NCBI GenBank assembly: GCA_900552565.1
Contig: USAK01000017.1
Coordinates: 1 to 37,974, forward strand
DNA from: an uncultured Selenomonas sp.
Lineage (GTDB): Bacteria > Bacillota > Negativicutes > Selenomonadales > Selenomonadaceae
Length of the DNA: 37,974 bases
Direction of reading: 5' to 3'
Part shown: positions 1-7,489 of the stretch, in pieces
How positions within the stretch are numbered: position 1 is the stretch's first letter
Layout of the letters: every line of letters begins with the position of its first letter
Notes under the pieces: model-generated
What the model was told of the DNA's origin: nothing
Databases searched by the model: none
The model's input: only the letters and a program-made list of their open reading frames with translations
Translations under genes and position numbers: made by a program

Positions 1-701
1 ACAATCTTGCCATTATCTGCAATGTCCGGCATGATACGCAGATTTACGAGCTGCCTGCCGCAAAAACTGGTCCCGGCCGTCCGCGAAAATATGGCAGACG
101 GCTGACGCTGGATGATTTGTACGGGAATATCTGGAAGAAGACTTACAAAATGGACCAGCTTCTGATAACACACAAGGTGGTAAAAGCCAAGATTTTTGGC
201 GATTGTCAAGTCCATGCCTATGTGACGCTGAGCAAAAGCGGTTCACGCCGGCTCTTTCTCAGCACAGTTGAGCCAATGGCTCTGCATATGAGCATTGCCT
301 GGCAAAGCAGCAGAATGCTGCGTGATGCCGGCTCCAGGGAAATGGAATTCTACCCGCTTCGTCTTTACAAACTCCGTTGGGGCATTGAGACGAACTATTA
401 CGAGCAGAAGATGTTTTGGCAGCTGAGCCATTACATGGTCCGCAAACAGACAAGCATTGAGCATCTGATGAATCTCACGAATGCTGAGCATGCCGTAGTG
501 AAAATGCTGCCGTATCTTGACGAGACCTTTCAGTCTCACCAAGATGACAGCCCACAAGAGCTGCGGCACTTCCTGAGCTGGCAGATCCAGCGTGAAATAA
601 TTTTTGCCACTTTGGCCCAAAAGGCCCAAAATAGCAAAAATCCAGATGCCTTGCTCAAAGCCTTGCAGGACGTAATTCGGTCTGATGAAGAGGCCGCTTA
701 A
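1..701 (+). mobile_element. Insertion sequence, partial (IS4-like)
   Basis: This is inferred from the transposase reading frame only. No terminal inverted repeat or target duplication could be recognised, because the left end lies outside the window and the right end should fall at or just after base 701, where AT-rich glycosyltransferase DNA begins. Confidence 0.5.
3..701 (+). CDS. IS4-like DDE transposase, C-terminal part (5' end outside window)
   Basis: The reading frame is open from the left edge of the window to the stop at 699-701, so this is the 3' part of a longer gene. A TTG at 117 could be mistaken for its start, but the frame upstream is open and protein-like (a GRPRKYGRR stretch typical of transposases). 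The segment YKLRWGIETNYYEQK matches the Y-(2)-R-(3)-E-(6)-K signature that carries the last catalytic acidic residue in IS4-type DDE transposases. The product would cut and join insertion sequence ends. It converges with the AT-rich glycosyltransferase next door and overlaps it by four bases, which puts a mobile element at the edge of a variable glycan locus. The left end is not visible, so intactness of the element cannot be judged. Confidence 0.8.
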   Translation, partial: NLAIICNVRHDTQIYELPAAKTGPGRPRKYGRRLTLDDLYGNIWKKTYKMDQLLITHKVVKAKIFGDCQVHAYVTLSKSGSRRLFLSTVEPMALHMSIAWQSSRMLRDAGSREMEFYPLRLYKLRWGIETNYYEQKMFWQLSHYMVRKQTSIEHLMNLTNAEHAVVKMLPYLDETFQSHQDDSPQELRHFLSWQIQREIIFATLAQKAQNSKNPDALLKALQDVIRSDEEAA

Positions 702-1654
702 AGTTGTAAACTACTGTATTTATTATTATGTATGCTTGAAATATTCTTTGCAATGATATCCCATTTTTTTGAAATTTTGAACAAGCGCCTAAAAAGACGT
801 TCAGAAATCCAAATTTCTGGATGTCCTAGTTTAGCTTTAATATTATTTTTCAAACTACGATTAATTCTTAATGATTTATATTCATTTTTTCGTTTAAATA
901 ACCATTTTTGACACTCAGTGAGCATATCTGTTTTAGCTAAAATATCCGCTACAGCGTAATCAGATTGCATCATCTTCAATACGTCCGCTGAGAAATTCCC
1001 TCCATGCTCTATATGATAATAAATTGGCTCGTTCATATATTCAATACTGCACTTTTTTCTAAACATCATGAGCCAAAGTAAAAAATCATCAGAGCCGTTT
1101 TGCGGTAAAATATTTTCACACCATTCTTGGGGAATTGCTTTTCTTCTAATAATTACCTGTCCTGGTGAAATAATTTGATTACCTACCACTAATTGTGTAT
1201 ATAAAGAAATTACCAATCTTTTAGGGAAACTCATTGGAATATTCAATTCATCTGTATAGGTGGTGCCTTTATATCTTCGATGGTAGGCATTAAATGCATA
1301 CATATCACATTGCTTTTTTTTCAATTCCTGTACAATATGCTTTAGTGCCGTGTCTGTCAGCAAATCATCTTGATCGATCATTAAAACATATTGACCTTGG
1401 GCTGCTTTTAATCCTTCTACACGACTTTTGTGAATGCCAGTATTTTGAATATTATTCAATATTTTTATTTGTAAATTTCCTTTATAACACTCATTTATTA
1501 AAACTTTTTCACTTGGTGAATCATTGACAATAATTATTTCCAAGAATTCTCTTTGTGCATTATCTTGATTTTTCTTTAAACATTCCAATAAATGATTTAT
1601 ATGAGAATTCCCCTTATAAAAGGGGATGATCACAGATAAATCAATTGTATTCAT
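698..1654 (-). CDS. Glycosyltransferase family 2 (GT-A fold)
   Basis: The protein of about 318 residues begins with LSVIIPFYKGN, the nucleotide-binding first strand of GT2 enzymes. It carries IIIVNDSPS and the metal-binding motif DQDD (in LMIDQDDLL), which bind the nucleotide sugar. It should add one sugar to a lipid-linked or LPS-core acceptor at the cytoplasmic face; donor and acceptor are not predictable. The frame opens at an ATG four codons earlier (1666), but that codon overlaps the GAGGTG ribosome site that serves the ATG at 1654, so 1654 is preferred. The gene is very AT-rich compared with the LPS genes further on, which suggests transfer. Its stop overlaps the transposase stop by four bases, so its original C-terminus may have been altered. 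Confidence 0.85.
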   Translation of the reverse strand: MNTIDLSVIIPFYKGNSHINHLLECLKKNQDNAQREFLEIIIVNDSPSEKVLINECYKGNLQIKILNNIQNTGIHKSRVEGLKAAQGQYVLMIDQDDLLTDTALKHIVQELKKKQCDMYAFNAYHRRYKGTTYTDELNIPMSFPKRLVISLYTQLVVGNQIISPGQVIIRRKAIPQEWCENILPQNGSDDFLLWLMMFRKKCSIEYMNEPIYYHIEHGGNFSADVLKMMQSDYAVADILAKTDMLTECQKWLFKRKNEYKSLRINRSLKNNIKAKLGHPEIWISERLFRRLFKISKKWDIIAKNISSIHNNKYSSLQL

Positions 1655-1739
1655 AGGGCACCTCATTATTATATTTAATATATCGTTCTAATTAAACCAC
1701 TGCTCTATAGAGATTGATATCTAATAGAACAATATCATT

Positions 1740-2594
1740 TTATATCCATGATACAATTTTCTTTCTTATAACGTATCCCGCAAATCCCAACATTCTAAAA
1801 AACGAATATTTTTTTAAATCTGTCCGTTCCATAATATCTTTCATTAAGTGAATTATATCTGGTTTGGCTTTGGGAAGCAGTCTGAAGATAACTTGTATTT
1901 GAAAGTTTTTCATTGCTTTTGAATTCATTGATGTAGATGAAACATTGTTGTCATTCAAATACTCTTTATTTAATGTTGCTGAATGAGTATACCACCCTTG
2001 ATGCCGAGCTATATAGGCCCCACCAGTTCGGATCCCATCATAAAAATTATTTTCTTTTATTTCTCCCGGCCTATATAGAGCGAATGTTGTATCAATAGGG
2101 GCATCGTAGATTGTAAAGTTATATGGTAATTTTCTTTCCCAATGGAATGATTCAAAAGGTATAATATCGTATTTATACGGATAATCCTCTGGCAAATCAT
2201 CTATTTTCAACGAAAATCCTACCTTCGTTTTTTTAGGATATTGTTTCAAAATATCATAAAATACCTCGATATAATTCTTAGGGCACCCCTCTATTGGAAA
2301 GACATCAGGATCTGTTAAAACATAATATTGATTTTGGATGATATCATCAAAAAAATGCGAATCCCATAAGACACGATGTCCATAGTTTTTTTGCAATCTT
2401 TTTATTGTTACCCTAGAATCATCAACAGCTTTTAAATAATTTAATAGCTGAGGATTCGATGACGCATTATCGATTATAATCAGATTCTTATAACCATCAT
2501 ACAATAAATTACTGACCATTCGCTTTAAGTCATCTAATCTGTTGTATGAAATAATAAAAATAGGAGTATCAAAAAAATCTACTGCTACTGTCAT
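1740..2594 (-). CDS. Glycosyltransferase, GT2-like
   Basis: The 284-residue protein has IFIISYNRLDDLKRM and LIIIDNASSN near its N-terminus, a GT2-type nucleotide-binding pattern. A DxD-like TDPDVFP lies at about residue 93. No membrane segment is visible. It probably transfers a sugar during LPS or surface-polysaccharide assembly; the donor cannot be told. The ATG at 2594 has a GAGGGAG ribosome site just upstream. Like its downstream neighbour it is strongly AT-rich, and the pair is separated by about 85 bases, consistent with one imported unit. The middle (residues 130-220) is rich in Tyr and Phe and lacks motifs I can name. Sure of the superfamily, not of the exact family. Confidence 0.75.
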   Translation of the reverse strand: MTVAVDFFDTPIFIISYNRLDDLKRMVSNLLYDGYKNLIIIDNASSNPQLLNYLKAVDDSRVTIKRLQKNYGHRVLWDSHFFDDIIQNQYYVLTDPDVFPIEGCPKNYIEVFYDILKQYPKKTKVGFSLKIDDLPEDYPYKYDIIPFESFHWERKLPYNFTIYDAPIDTTFALYRPGEIKENNFYDGIRTGGAYIARHQGWYTHSATLNKEYLNDNNVSSTSMNSKAMKNFQIQVIFRLLPKAKPDIIHLMKDIMERTDLKKYSFFRMLGFAGYVIRKKIVSWI

Positions 2595-2672
2595 ATAGCT
2601 CCCTCATATATATTAACACTATATTTATGAACACAACATCTTAAGATTTCAGATATATTCCGTTATATTATT

Positions 2673-3635
2673 TCATCTTTCCCCATTTCCCCATATATAA
2701 CGAAGTTGCCACAAGATAAAGCTATAATACTTCTTCTGAAACAGACATTTCTTAGACATAAACCGATTTTCTCTTGCCGTTTTCGGCGCCTGCAATGGAA
2801 TATTCTTCCATTGTGAATCCTGTCTTACCTTCTCAAATGGCGATACATCTGCCTGCGAGAAATAAAATTCTGTCCACGGTTTCGGCGAGCCGCTATAATG
2901 AACCAATTTCACATGTTCATCGTAACTGTCCGCAAAAGTCGCTCTATAATTATATCCATCATCCAGCCAATATACCTGGCCGGCTGTCAGTACATTCAAT
3001 ACATCCTGGTCCTGTGCTATCTTCCATCGCTCAGGTTCTTCCGTCAGCAACTGAATAGCCTTATTAGAAATATCTTCTTCATGCCATCGCTCCAGGTCAA
3101 TTAAGATTATGCCAGCATTGAAATAGTCTATGCCTTTACTTCCGATACGCTGCATGTGCTTCTTTTTATCGACCAGATCAGCAAATGACGGATCCGATAC
3201 AGCAGCAATGGCATTGCCTTCCATATCAAAAGAAAACAACGGCGAGATATCTCCGGTACACAATACATCCGCATCCACATACAATAATCGCGCATATTTT
3301 CCATACAATGCTTCAGCCGTAAAGAAACGAAAATATACGGCCACCGACCAAGTTCCACGAACCGGAAACGCTTTGAGTATACGTGGATCTACATAGTACA
3401 ACGTACAACTAGTCTGATACTTTTCTACGGTTTTTCTAATACGCTCTCTATCTGCATCCGAAATATTATCGAGAAATACATGAAATTGCGCATCTGGATT
3501 ATATTCAAGAATTGATGTCATAGATATCCCCATGGGGCGTATAAAATTACGATCTACCCCATAAGCTATCTGCATCTTGCTCTCTAAATCATTGCCAAAA
3601 TGCTCTATACCCCTTATTGCACCTCTCAAGTCCAT
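2673..3635 (-). CDS. LPS glycosyltransferase family 8 (WaaJ/WaaI-like)
   Basis: The 320-residue protein follows the WaaJ/RfaJ layout. IAYGVDRNF is near residue 22, the DxD site is in LLYVDADVLCTGDIS, then YFNAGIILIDLERW, AQDQDVLNVL and LVHYSGSPKPW, and a basic aromatic C-terminal tail of the GT8 C-terminal domain type. Members are retaining hexosyltransferases that add alpha-linked glucose or galactose to the LPS outer core on the cytoplasmic side. The ATG at 3635 gives an N-terminal extension before VAYGVD-like sequence that is also present in enterobacterial WaaJ; Met21 is an alternative start. Base composition is intermediate between the AT-rich genes downstream and the GC-rich bulk. The exact sugar cannot be assigned. 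Confidence 0.85.
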   Translation of the reverse strand: MDLRGAIRGIEHFGNDLESKMQIAYGVDRNFIRPMGISMTSILEYNPDAQFHVFLDNISDADRERIRKTVEKYQTSCTLYYVDPRILKAFPVRGTWSVAVYFRFFTAEALYGKYARLLYVDADVLCTGDISPLFSFDMEGNAIAAVSDPSFADLVDKKKHMQRIGSKGIDYFNAGIILIDLERWHEEDISNKAIQLLTEEPERWKIAQDQDVLNVLTAGQVYWLDDGYNYRATFADSYDEHVKLVHYSGSPKPWTEFYFSQADVSPFEKVRQDSQWKNIPLQAPKTARENRFMSKKCLFQKKYYSFILWQLRYIWGNGER

Positions 3636-3651
3636 ATTCTGCCCCCATCAA

Positions 3652-3681
3652 TTGACGTCTTACTCTCCCAATTGCTATAAT
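3652..3681 (+). promoter_or_regulatory. Sigma-70 promoter for the GT-B-like gene
   Basis: TTGACG at 3652-3657 and TATAAT at 3676-3681 are separated by 18 bases. The downstream gene starts at 3728 with GGAG eight bases before its ATG. The 11-base word ATAATCTAATT occurs at 3677-3687 and again at 3691-3701, straddling the probable transcription start. Confidence 0.6.
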
Positions 3682-3727
3682 CTAATTATCATAATCTAAT
3701 TCGACAGCAAGTAAAGGAGTCCCTCCT

Positions 3728-4714
3728 ATGATTTCGCTCAATAATCATCGTATTCTTATTCTAGGCTGGCCCTTGCGGCCGCAGCAGGCATGGTTAGCTC
3801 ATTATCCGACTGTCACCGCCGACCGTATCTATCAGGAAGACCTTCCCCGTTCGCAAAAGCGCTTGAAGGATCTTTCTTTTCATATGCCGCGCGGCTTACA
3901 GTTCTGCGACAGTGTGACGCCCAGCCACTGGTATGGCAACTGGAAAAATCATATTGCCGAATACGATACTGTCATCCTCATCGATGAAGTTCGTGGACGC
4001 GACGTATTTGATTATATTCTCTCACACAATCCGCACTGCCACCTTTGCGCTTTTTATGACTCCCCTGTTCGCCCGGGCACGCCAAAGGAACCATCGCGCT
4101 ACCGTGATATGCCTGTGCATTTTTACACCTGCGACCGTATGATCGCAAAAAAATATGAGGCAAAATTTGCTCCATATTTCTATATTTTCTCGCCTTATGA
4201 TTTCGATGAATATGCAAAAATGCCTGAACTAAAATGTCAGCGTGATGTTTTCTTCATCGGAGAAGAAAAAGGCGACCGTCGTGAACGCATTGAAGAAATC
4301 GCAAAGATACTCGATCAGGCAGGGCTTACGCATGAATTGAACTTAGTGCCGCAAAATCGCCACCGCAGTCTGCTGCATCGTCATAAGGCGGCAAATGGCC
4401 GCGCTTATATGCCATATTCTGTTGTTCAGAAAAGAGTTCGCACCAGCAAAGCCGTGCTTGAACTGATTTCTGACGGACAAACCGGCATCACGCAGCGTCC
4501 CTTTGAAACGCTTTTCCTGCGCAAAAAGCTCATTACGACCAGCTCGGAAGTCAAGTCTTATGATTTTTACTGCCCGGAAAATATTTTTATCCTTGGTGAA
4601 CGCGATATACAGGAACTGCCTGATTTCCTGAAGACACCGTTTAAACCAGTCGCCGAAGAAATCCTGCAGGAATACACCCTGACCGGCTGGCTGCAGAACT
4701 TCTTAGCACCTTAA
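3728..4714 (+). CDS. Putative LPS/polysaccharide glycosyltransferase, GT-B-like
   Basis: The 328-residue protein starts with a Rossmann-like strand (HRILILGWPL). Its C-terminal half contains RDVFFIGEEKGDRRERI and then QRPFETLFLRKKLITT followed by YDFYCPENIFIL. That second block is the recognisable signature of a loosely described family of LPS and capsule biosynthesis proteins with a GT-B-like fold; the Arg-Pro-Phe-Glu part sits where such enzymes hold the donor nucleotide. Role (sugar transfer in surface glycan synthesis) is inferred. It has its own promoter and is divergent from the GT8 gene. It ends by running 12 bases into the convergent virK-like gene. Not certain it is catalytically active, as no activity motif is diagnostic. 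Confidence 0.6.
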   Translation: MISLNNHRILILGWPLRPQQAWLAHYPTVTADRIYQEDLPRSQKRLKDLSFHMPRGLQFCDSVTPSHWYGNWKNHIAEYDTVILIDEVRGRDVFDYILSHNPHCHLCAFYDSPVRPGTPKEPSRYRDMPVHFYTCDRMIAKKYEAKFAPYFYIFSPYDFDEYAKMPELKCQRDVFFIGEEKGDRRERIEEIAKILDQAGLTHELNLVPQNRHRSLLHRHKAANGRAYMPYSVVQKRVRTSKAVLELISDGQTGITQRPFETLFLRKKLITTSSEVKSYDFYCPENIFILGERDIQELPDFLKTPFKPVAEEILQEYTLTGWLQNFLAP

Positions 4715-5605
4715 ATTCCCGATACTCTTGGCAATACTCGCATCAATTTCATCCAAAAGAGCAAACCGCCTCCGGTAGTTTGCTCTTTTTCTTGTGGGAA
4801 TTTCCTCCATGGTCTTGCGGTATTCTGTCATGGGAAGTTCATAGAAGCGCTGGTCTGCGCAGGGTCTGCCGCCGGATTCTTTCCAAAAGTCACTGAAACT
4901 CGTCTTAAGCTTGCGGTCGCGGCGAATGTGGTTGTTGGCATAGTACCCATAGTTCGTGACCGCATAGATATGCTGCAAGCCTAATGCCTTAGCCACTTCC
5001 TGTGCAGCATGCAGGATTAAATTTTTTGTGCGGTAAGCATGACAGCGTTTTGTGACTTTCTTGATGATTTCACGGGAGTTCTCCGCATTAGGGCCCTGCA
5101 TAGCGCCGATGTACAAAGACCATATCCCCGCTTTATTTTTGGCAATCCAGAACATCATCTGATAGAGAGCTTCCCCTTCATAATCCAGCCAGACTGACAT
5201 CAAGCCTTCCTTGCGCTGTCCCGGATGATACGTAAGCTTTAAGAGCAACGGGTCTTCTTCATCATCCTGCGACTGCCATAGCTTGATGGATTGATTACGA
5301 TAGAGATCTACTGCCGTATCGCCTTTTAAATGCTCCGTCAAGTACGTCATATGCTCTTCAACCAGCTTAATCCGCTCATCAAAGGTAGATTTATTATAGA
5401 AGAATGCTCGCGTTGGCTGCTCATAGACAAAACCGTATTCATCTGCTATACGCGACAGTTTTTCATTGCTGGTGAAAAAACGTTGCAAACGTTTCATTTT
5501 CTGAGGATGCAGCAAACAGCGAATAACGAATACGACACAGCGACGCGCCTCACTCGAGTTCTCCATATTGTAAATCTTCTTGCCTACGTGAATCGCATCA
5601 AACAT
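4703..5605 (-). CDS. VirK/YbjX family protein (DUF535)
   Basis: The 300-residue soluble protein shows the family pattern: an early helical segment, LYIGAMQGPNAENS in the middle, an LHAAQEVAKALGLQHIYAVTNYG stretch, then SDFWKESGG and a basic C-terminus (IPTRKRANYRRRFALLDEI). Enterobacterial relatives (VirK of Shigella, YbjX, SomA) affect outer membrane protein and lipid A behaviour; the biochemical activity is unknown. It is the last gene of a minus-strand group with the WaaE-like and GT8 genes, 23 bases after the latter, supporting a surface-related job. The start at 5605 has only a weak ribosome site. Its 3' end overlaps the convergent gene by 12 bases. Confidence 0.85.
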   Translation of the reverse strand: MFDAIHVGKKIYNMENSSEARRCVVFVIRCLLHPQKMKRLQRFFTSNEKLSRIADEYGFVYEQPTRAFFYNKSTFDERIKLVEEHMTYLTEHLKGDTAVDLYRNQSIKLWQSQDDEEDPLLLKLTYHPGQRKEGLMSVWLDYEGEALYQMMFWIAKNKAGIWSLYIGAMQGPNAENSREIIKKVTKRCHAYRTKNLILHAAQEVAKALGLQHIYAVTNYGYYANNHIRRDRKLKTSFSDFWKESGGRPCADQRFYELPMTEYRKTMEEIPTRKRANYRRRFALLDEIDASIAKSIGNLRC

Positions 5606-5628
5606 ATTTTATCCATACTCCCAATCTA

Positions 5629-6573
5629 TCAAAATATCGAAAATAATTTCTGCCAGAATTCTGCCAATTGGAGCCGTCTGAGTTGACGGGCAATCGATCT
5701 CCCCTTTCTGCGGGGATCCGGCTGTGGCATCACTTCGTTGCGAAACTCTGTCTGGTGCAGGTATTCGTAATATTTGGCATTAAATGACTCATACTTTGCA
5801 TATTCCCAAGGCTTATAGCCGCCGGCATAATGAAGGATGCTGATATGCCGTCTTGCTTCAATCGCCATATGACGGAATTTGCGCCGTCTCAGTATTTTAA
5901 GGAACAAGTACCAGACCGGCGGTATAATATTCCAGTTCAATGGCAATGGCTGCCAATTCTTATAAAAGAGCTGGTTAAGAGCATCCTGATCATGATGGCG
6001 GTACGCATTTTTTTCGGCCAACTGCTCTGCCTGCCTGCCATAATCATGCTCACGCCATGCTTTCAGATCAACCATAAGTACACCGGAATTAAAATATATG
6101 TCATCCTGCTGAAAGCCCAATTGCTGCTGCTTGCCGCGCCAGTCTTTGCCAGAGGCCATGATTCCCAAATCCATGACAGCCGCCAGAGGATGGTTATGCA
6201 TATCGGAAGCCCACATTTTGGCGATATCATCTAAGACCAGTAAATCGCAGTCGAGATATATGACCTTTTCCACCGAATCTGGCAGCAGATGCCCCATTTC
6301 CAAGCGAAAATAAGCAGCCCTGCTTAACTGACCGCTTACAAAGAAATCGTTAAAGCGTCCTGCCTCGACCTCGCAGAAGTGAATCTCAGACTTTGCAAGT
6401 TCTATCGAAGCCTTCATCTTCTTTTTGACCGCTTCATCAATCTGATCATCCAAAAGATAAAACACGATACGAGTAGGGGCTGTCGTGTTTTTCAAGATAG
6501 ACATCATGGCCACTGTCGCATGCTGTGCATAATTGCTGTCACAAGCAAAGACAATGTTTATTTTCTCGTTCAC
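5629..6573 (-). CDS. Glycosyltransferase family 8
   Basis: The 314-residue protein opens with INIVFACDSNYAQHATVAMMSIL, has the metal site in VIYLDCDLLVLDDI, then IYFNSGVLMVDLKAW, HHDQDALNQLF and ISILHYAGGYKPW, all in the order found in GT8 retaining glycosyltransferases such as LPS glucosyl- and galactosyltransferases. The start is GTG at 6573, preceded by AGGAG. It overlaps the stop of the upstream GT2 gene by four bases, so the two are translationally coupled. The C-terminal 35 residues are very basic, probably holding the enzyme at the membrane. Expected role: outer-core sugar addition. Donor unknown. Confidence 0.88.
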   Translation of the reverse strand: MNEKINIVFACDSNYAQHATVAMMSILKNTTAPTRIVFYLLDDQIDEAVKKKMKASIELAKSEIHFCEVEAGRFNDFFVSGQLSRAAYFRLEMGHLLPDSVEKVIYLDCDLLVLDDIAKMWASDMHNHPLAAVMDLGIMASGKDWRGKQQQLGFQQDDIYFNSGVLMVDLKAWREHDYGRQAEQLAEKNAYRHHDQDALNQLFYKNWQPLPLNWNIIPPVWYLFLKILRRRKFRHMAIEARRHISILHYAGGYKPWEYAKYESFNAKYYEYLHQTEFRNEVMPQPDPRRKGRSIARQLRRLQLAEFWQKLFSIF

Positions 6574-7340
6574 TTGTTACTCCTGTCCTGCTCCTGCAAT
6601 CGATACAAATTCATCAATTTCAGGTACTTTGTGAAAGTATAGCCTGTGGCCATCACCGACATGGTTAAGCCCATAAAACCGTCAAGAAAACCTTTTCGCA
6701 AGAAGTAATCGCGAATAAAGGTAAACGCCGTATGCCCAAGTACACCGCCCTTGCCCACACGCTTTCCACGTTCAAACATAGCTTGGGCTGCTAAAGTGGT
6801 ATATTGATTGAATTTAGTAAAATACTGCTTCCATGTCGTATAGGTATAATGAAGCAGTACATTTTTCAGAGTCTTTTTCGGCAGATTGGTCTCGACGCCT
6901 TCATGTACCTTTCCCTGCCAATGAATTTCCGCACGAGGGTACAACCGGCATACAAAATCCGGACGATGGCCTCCATAATGCATCATCTTGCCAAAGACAA
7001 CATTTTTTCGTTCTACCTGATAAGCTGCCGGAACATTCGCTTCTACAATCTTCTGAACGGCCGGAACCGCCTCCTTGGTAATTCTCTCATCCGCATCCAG
7101 ATAAAATACCCAATCGGCATCCGTCTGCGTCAAGGCGAAATTCCGTTGTCCTGCAAAGCCATCCTCGCCCATTGGATGCGTGATGAACTTTGCTCCCATT
7201 GCCGTTGCTTTTTCCTGCGTCCGATCTGTACTGCCTGAATCGATGATAACAATTTCATCAGCAAAGGAAGCGCTTTTGATGCACGCCTCAATATGGGCTT
7301 CTTCATTTCTTGTCAATATCAATACTGCCAAACTGGGCAT
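6570..7340 (-). CDS. LPS core GT2 glycosyltransferase (WaaE/KdtX-like)
   Basis: The 256-residue protein has the full WaaE-like pattern: LAVLILTRNEEAHIEACI, EIVIIDSGSTD, AGQRNFAL, the DxD motif in FYLDADERI, then RLYPRAEIHWQGKVHE with the catalytic acidic region, and a long basic C-terminal helix. Known members add a beta-glucose to the first heptose of the LPS inner core, in keeping with the heptose genes elsewhere in the window. AAGGAG lies seven bases before the ATG. It is the first gene of a three-gene unit with the GT8 and VirK-like genes. The sugar is inferred from family only. Confidence 0.85.
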   Translation of the reverse strand: MPSLAVLILTRNEEAHIEACIKSASFADEIVIIDSGSTDRTQEKATAMGAKFITHPMGEDGFAGQRNFALTQTDADWVFYLDADERITKEAVPAVQKIVEANVPAAYQVERKNVVFGKMMHYGGHRPDFVCRLYPRAEIHWQGKVHEGVETNLPKKTLKNVLLHYTYTTWKQYFTKFNQYTTLAAQAMFERGKRVGKGGVLGHTAFTFIRDYFLRKGFLDGFMGLTMSVMATGYTFTKYLKLMNLYRLQEQDRSNK

Positions 7341-7440
7341 GCAAACACTCCTTAGTCATTGAACGCCATCCATTCACACTGTTATTTCTCATTATATCAT
7401 AAAAAATGTTTTCAAACAGACAAAAGGTTATTGCCCATTT

Positions 7441-7480
7441 CTAAAAATCAACAAGCCCAATCTTACGAAAGGGCTTGTAA
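7441..7480 (-). terminator. Rho-independent terminator after the sulfatase-fold gene
   Basis: CAAGCCC (7452-7458) and GGGCTTG (7471-7477) form a seven-pair stem around a 12-base loop. On the minus strand the stem is followed by a T-rich run (TTGATTTTTAG), about ten bases after the stop codon at 7490. Confidence 0.75.
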
Positions 7481-7489
7481 AAAACATGT

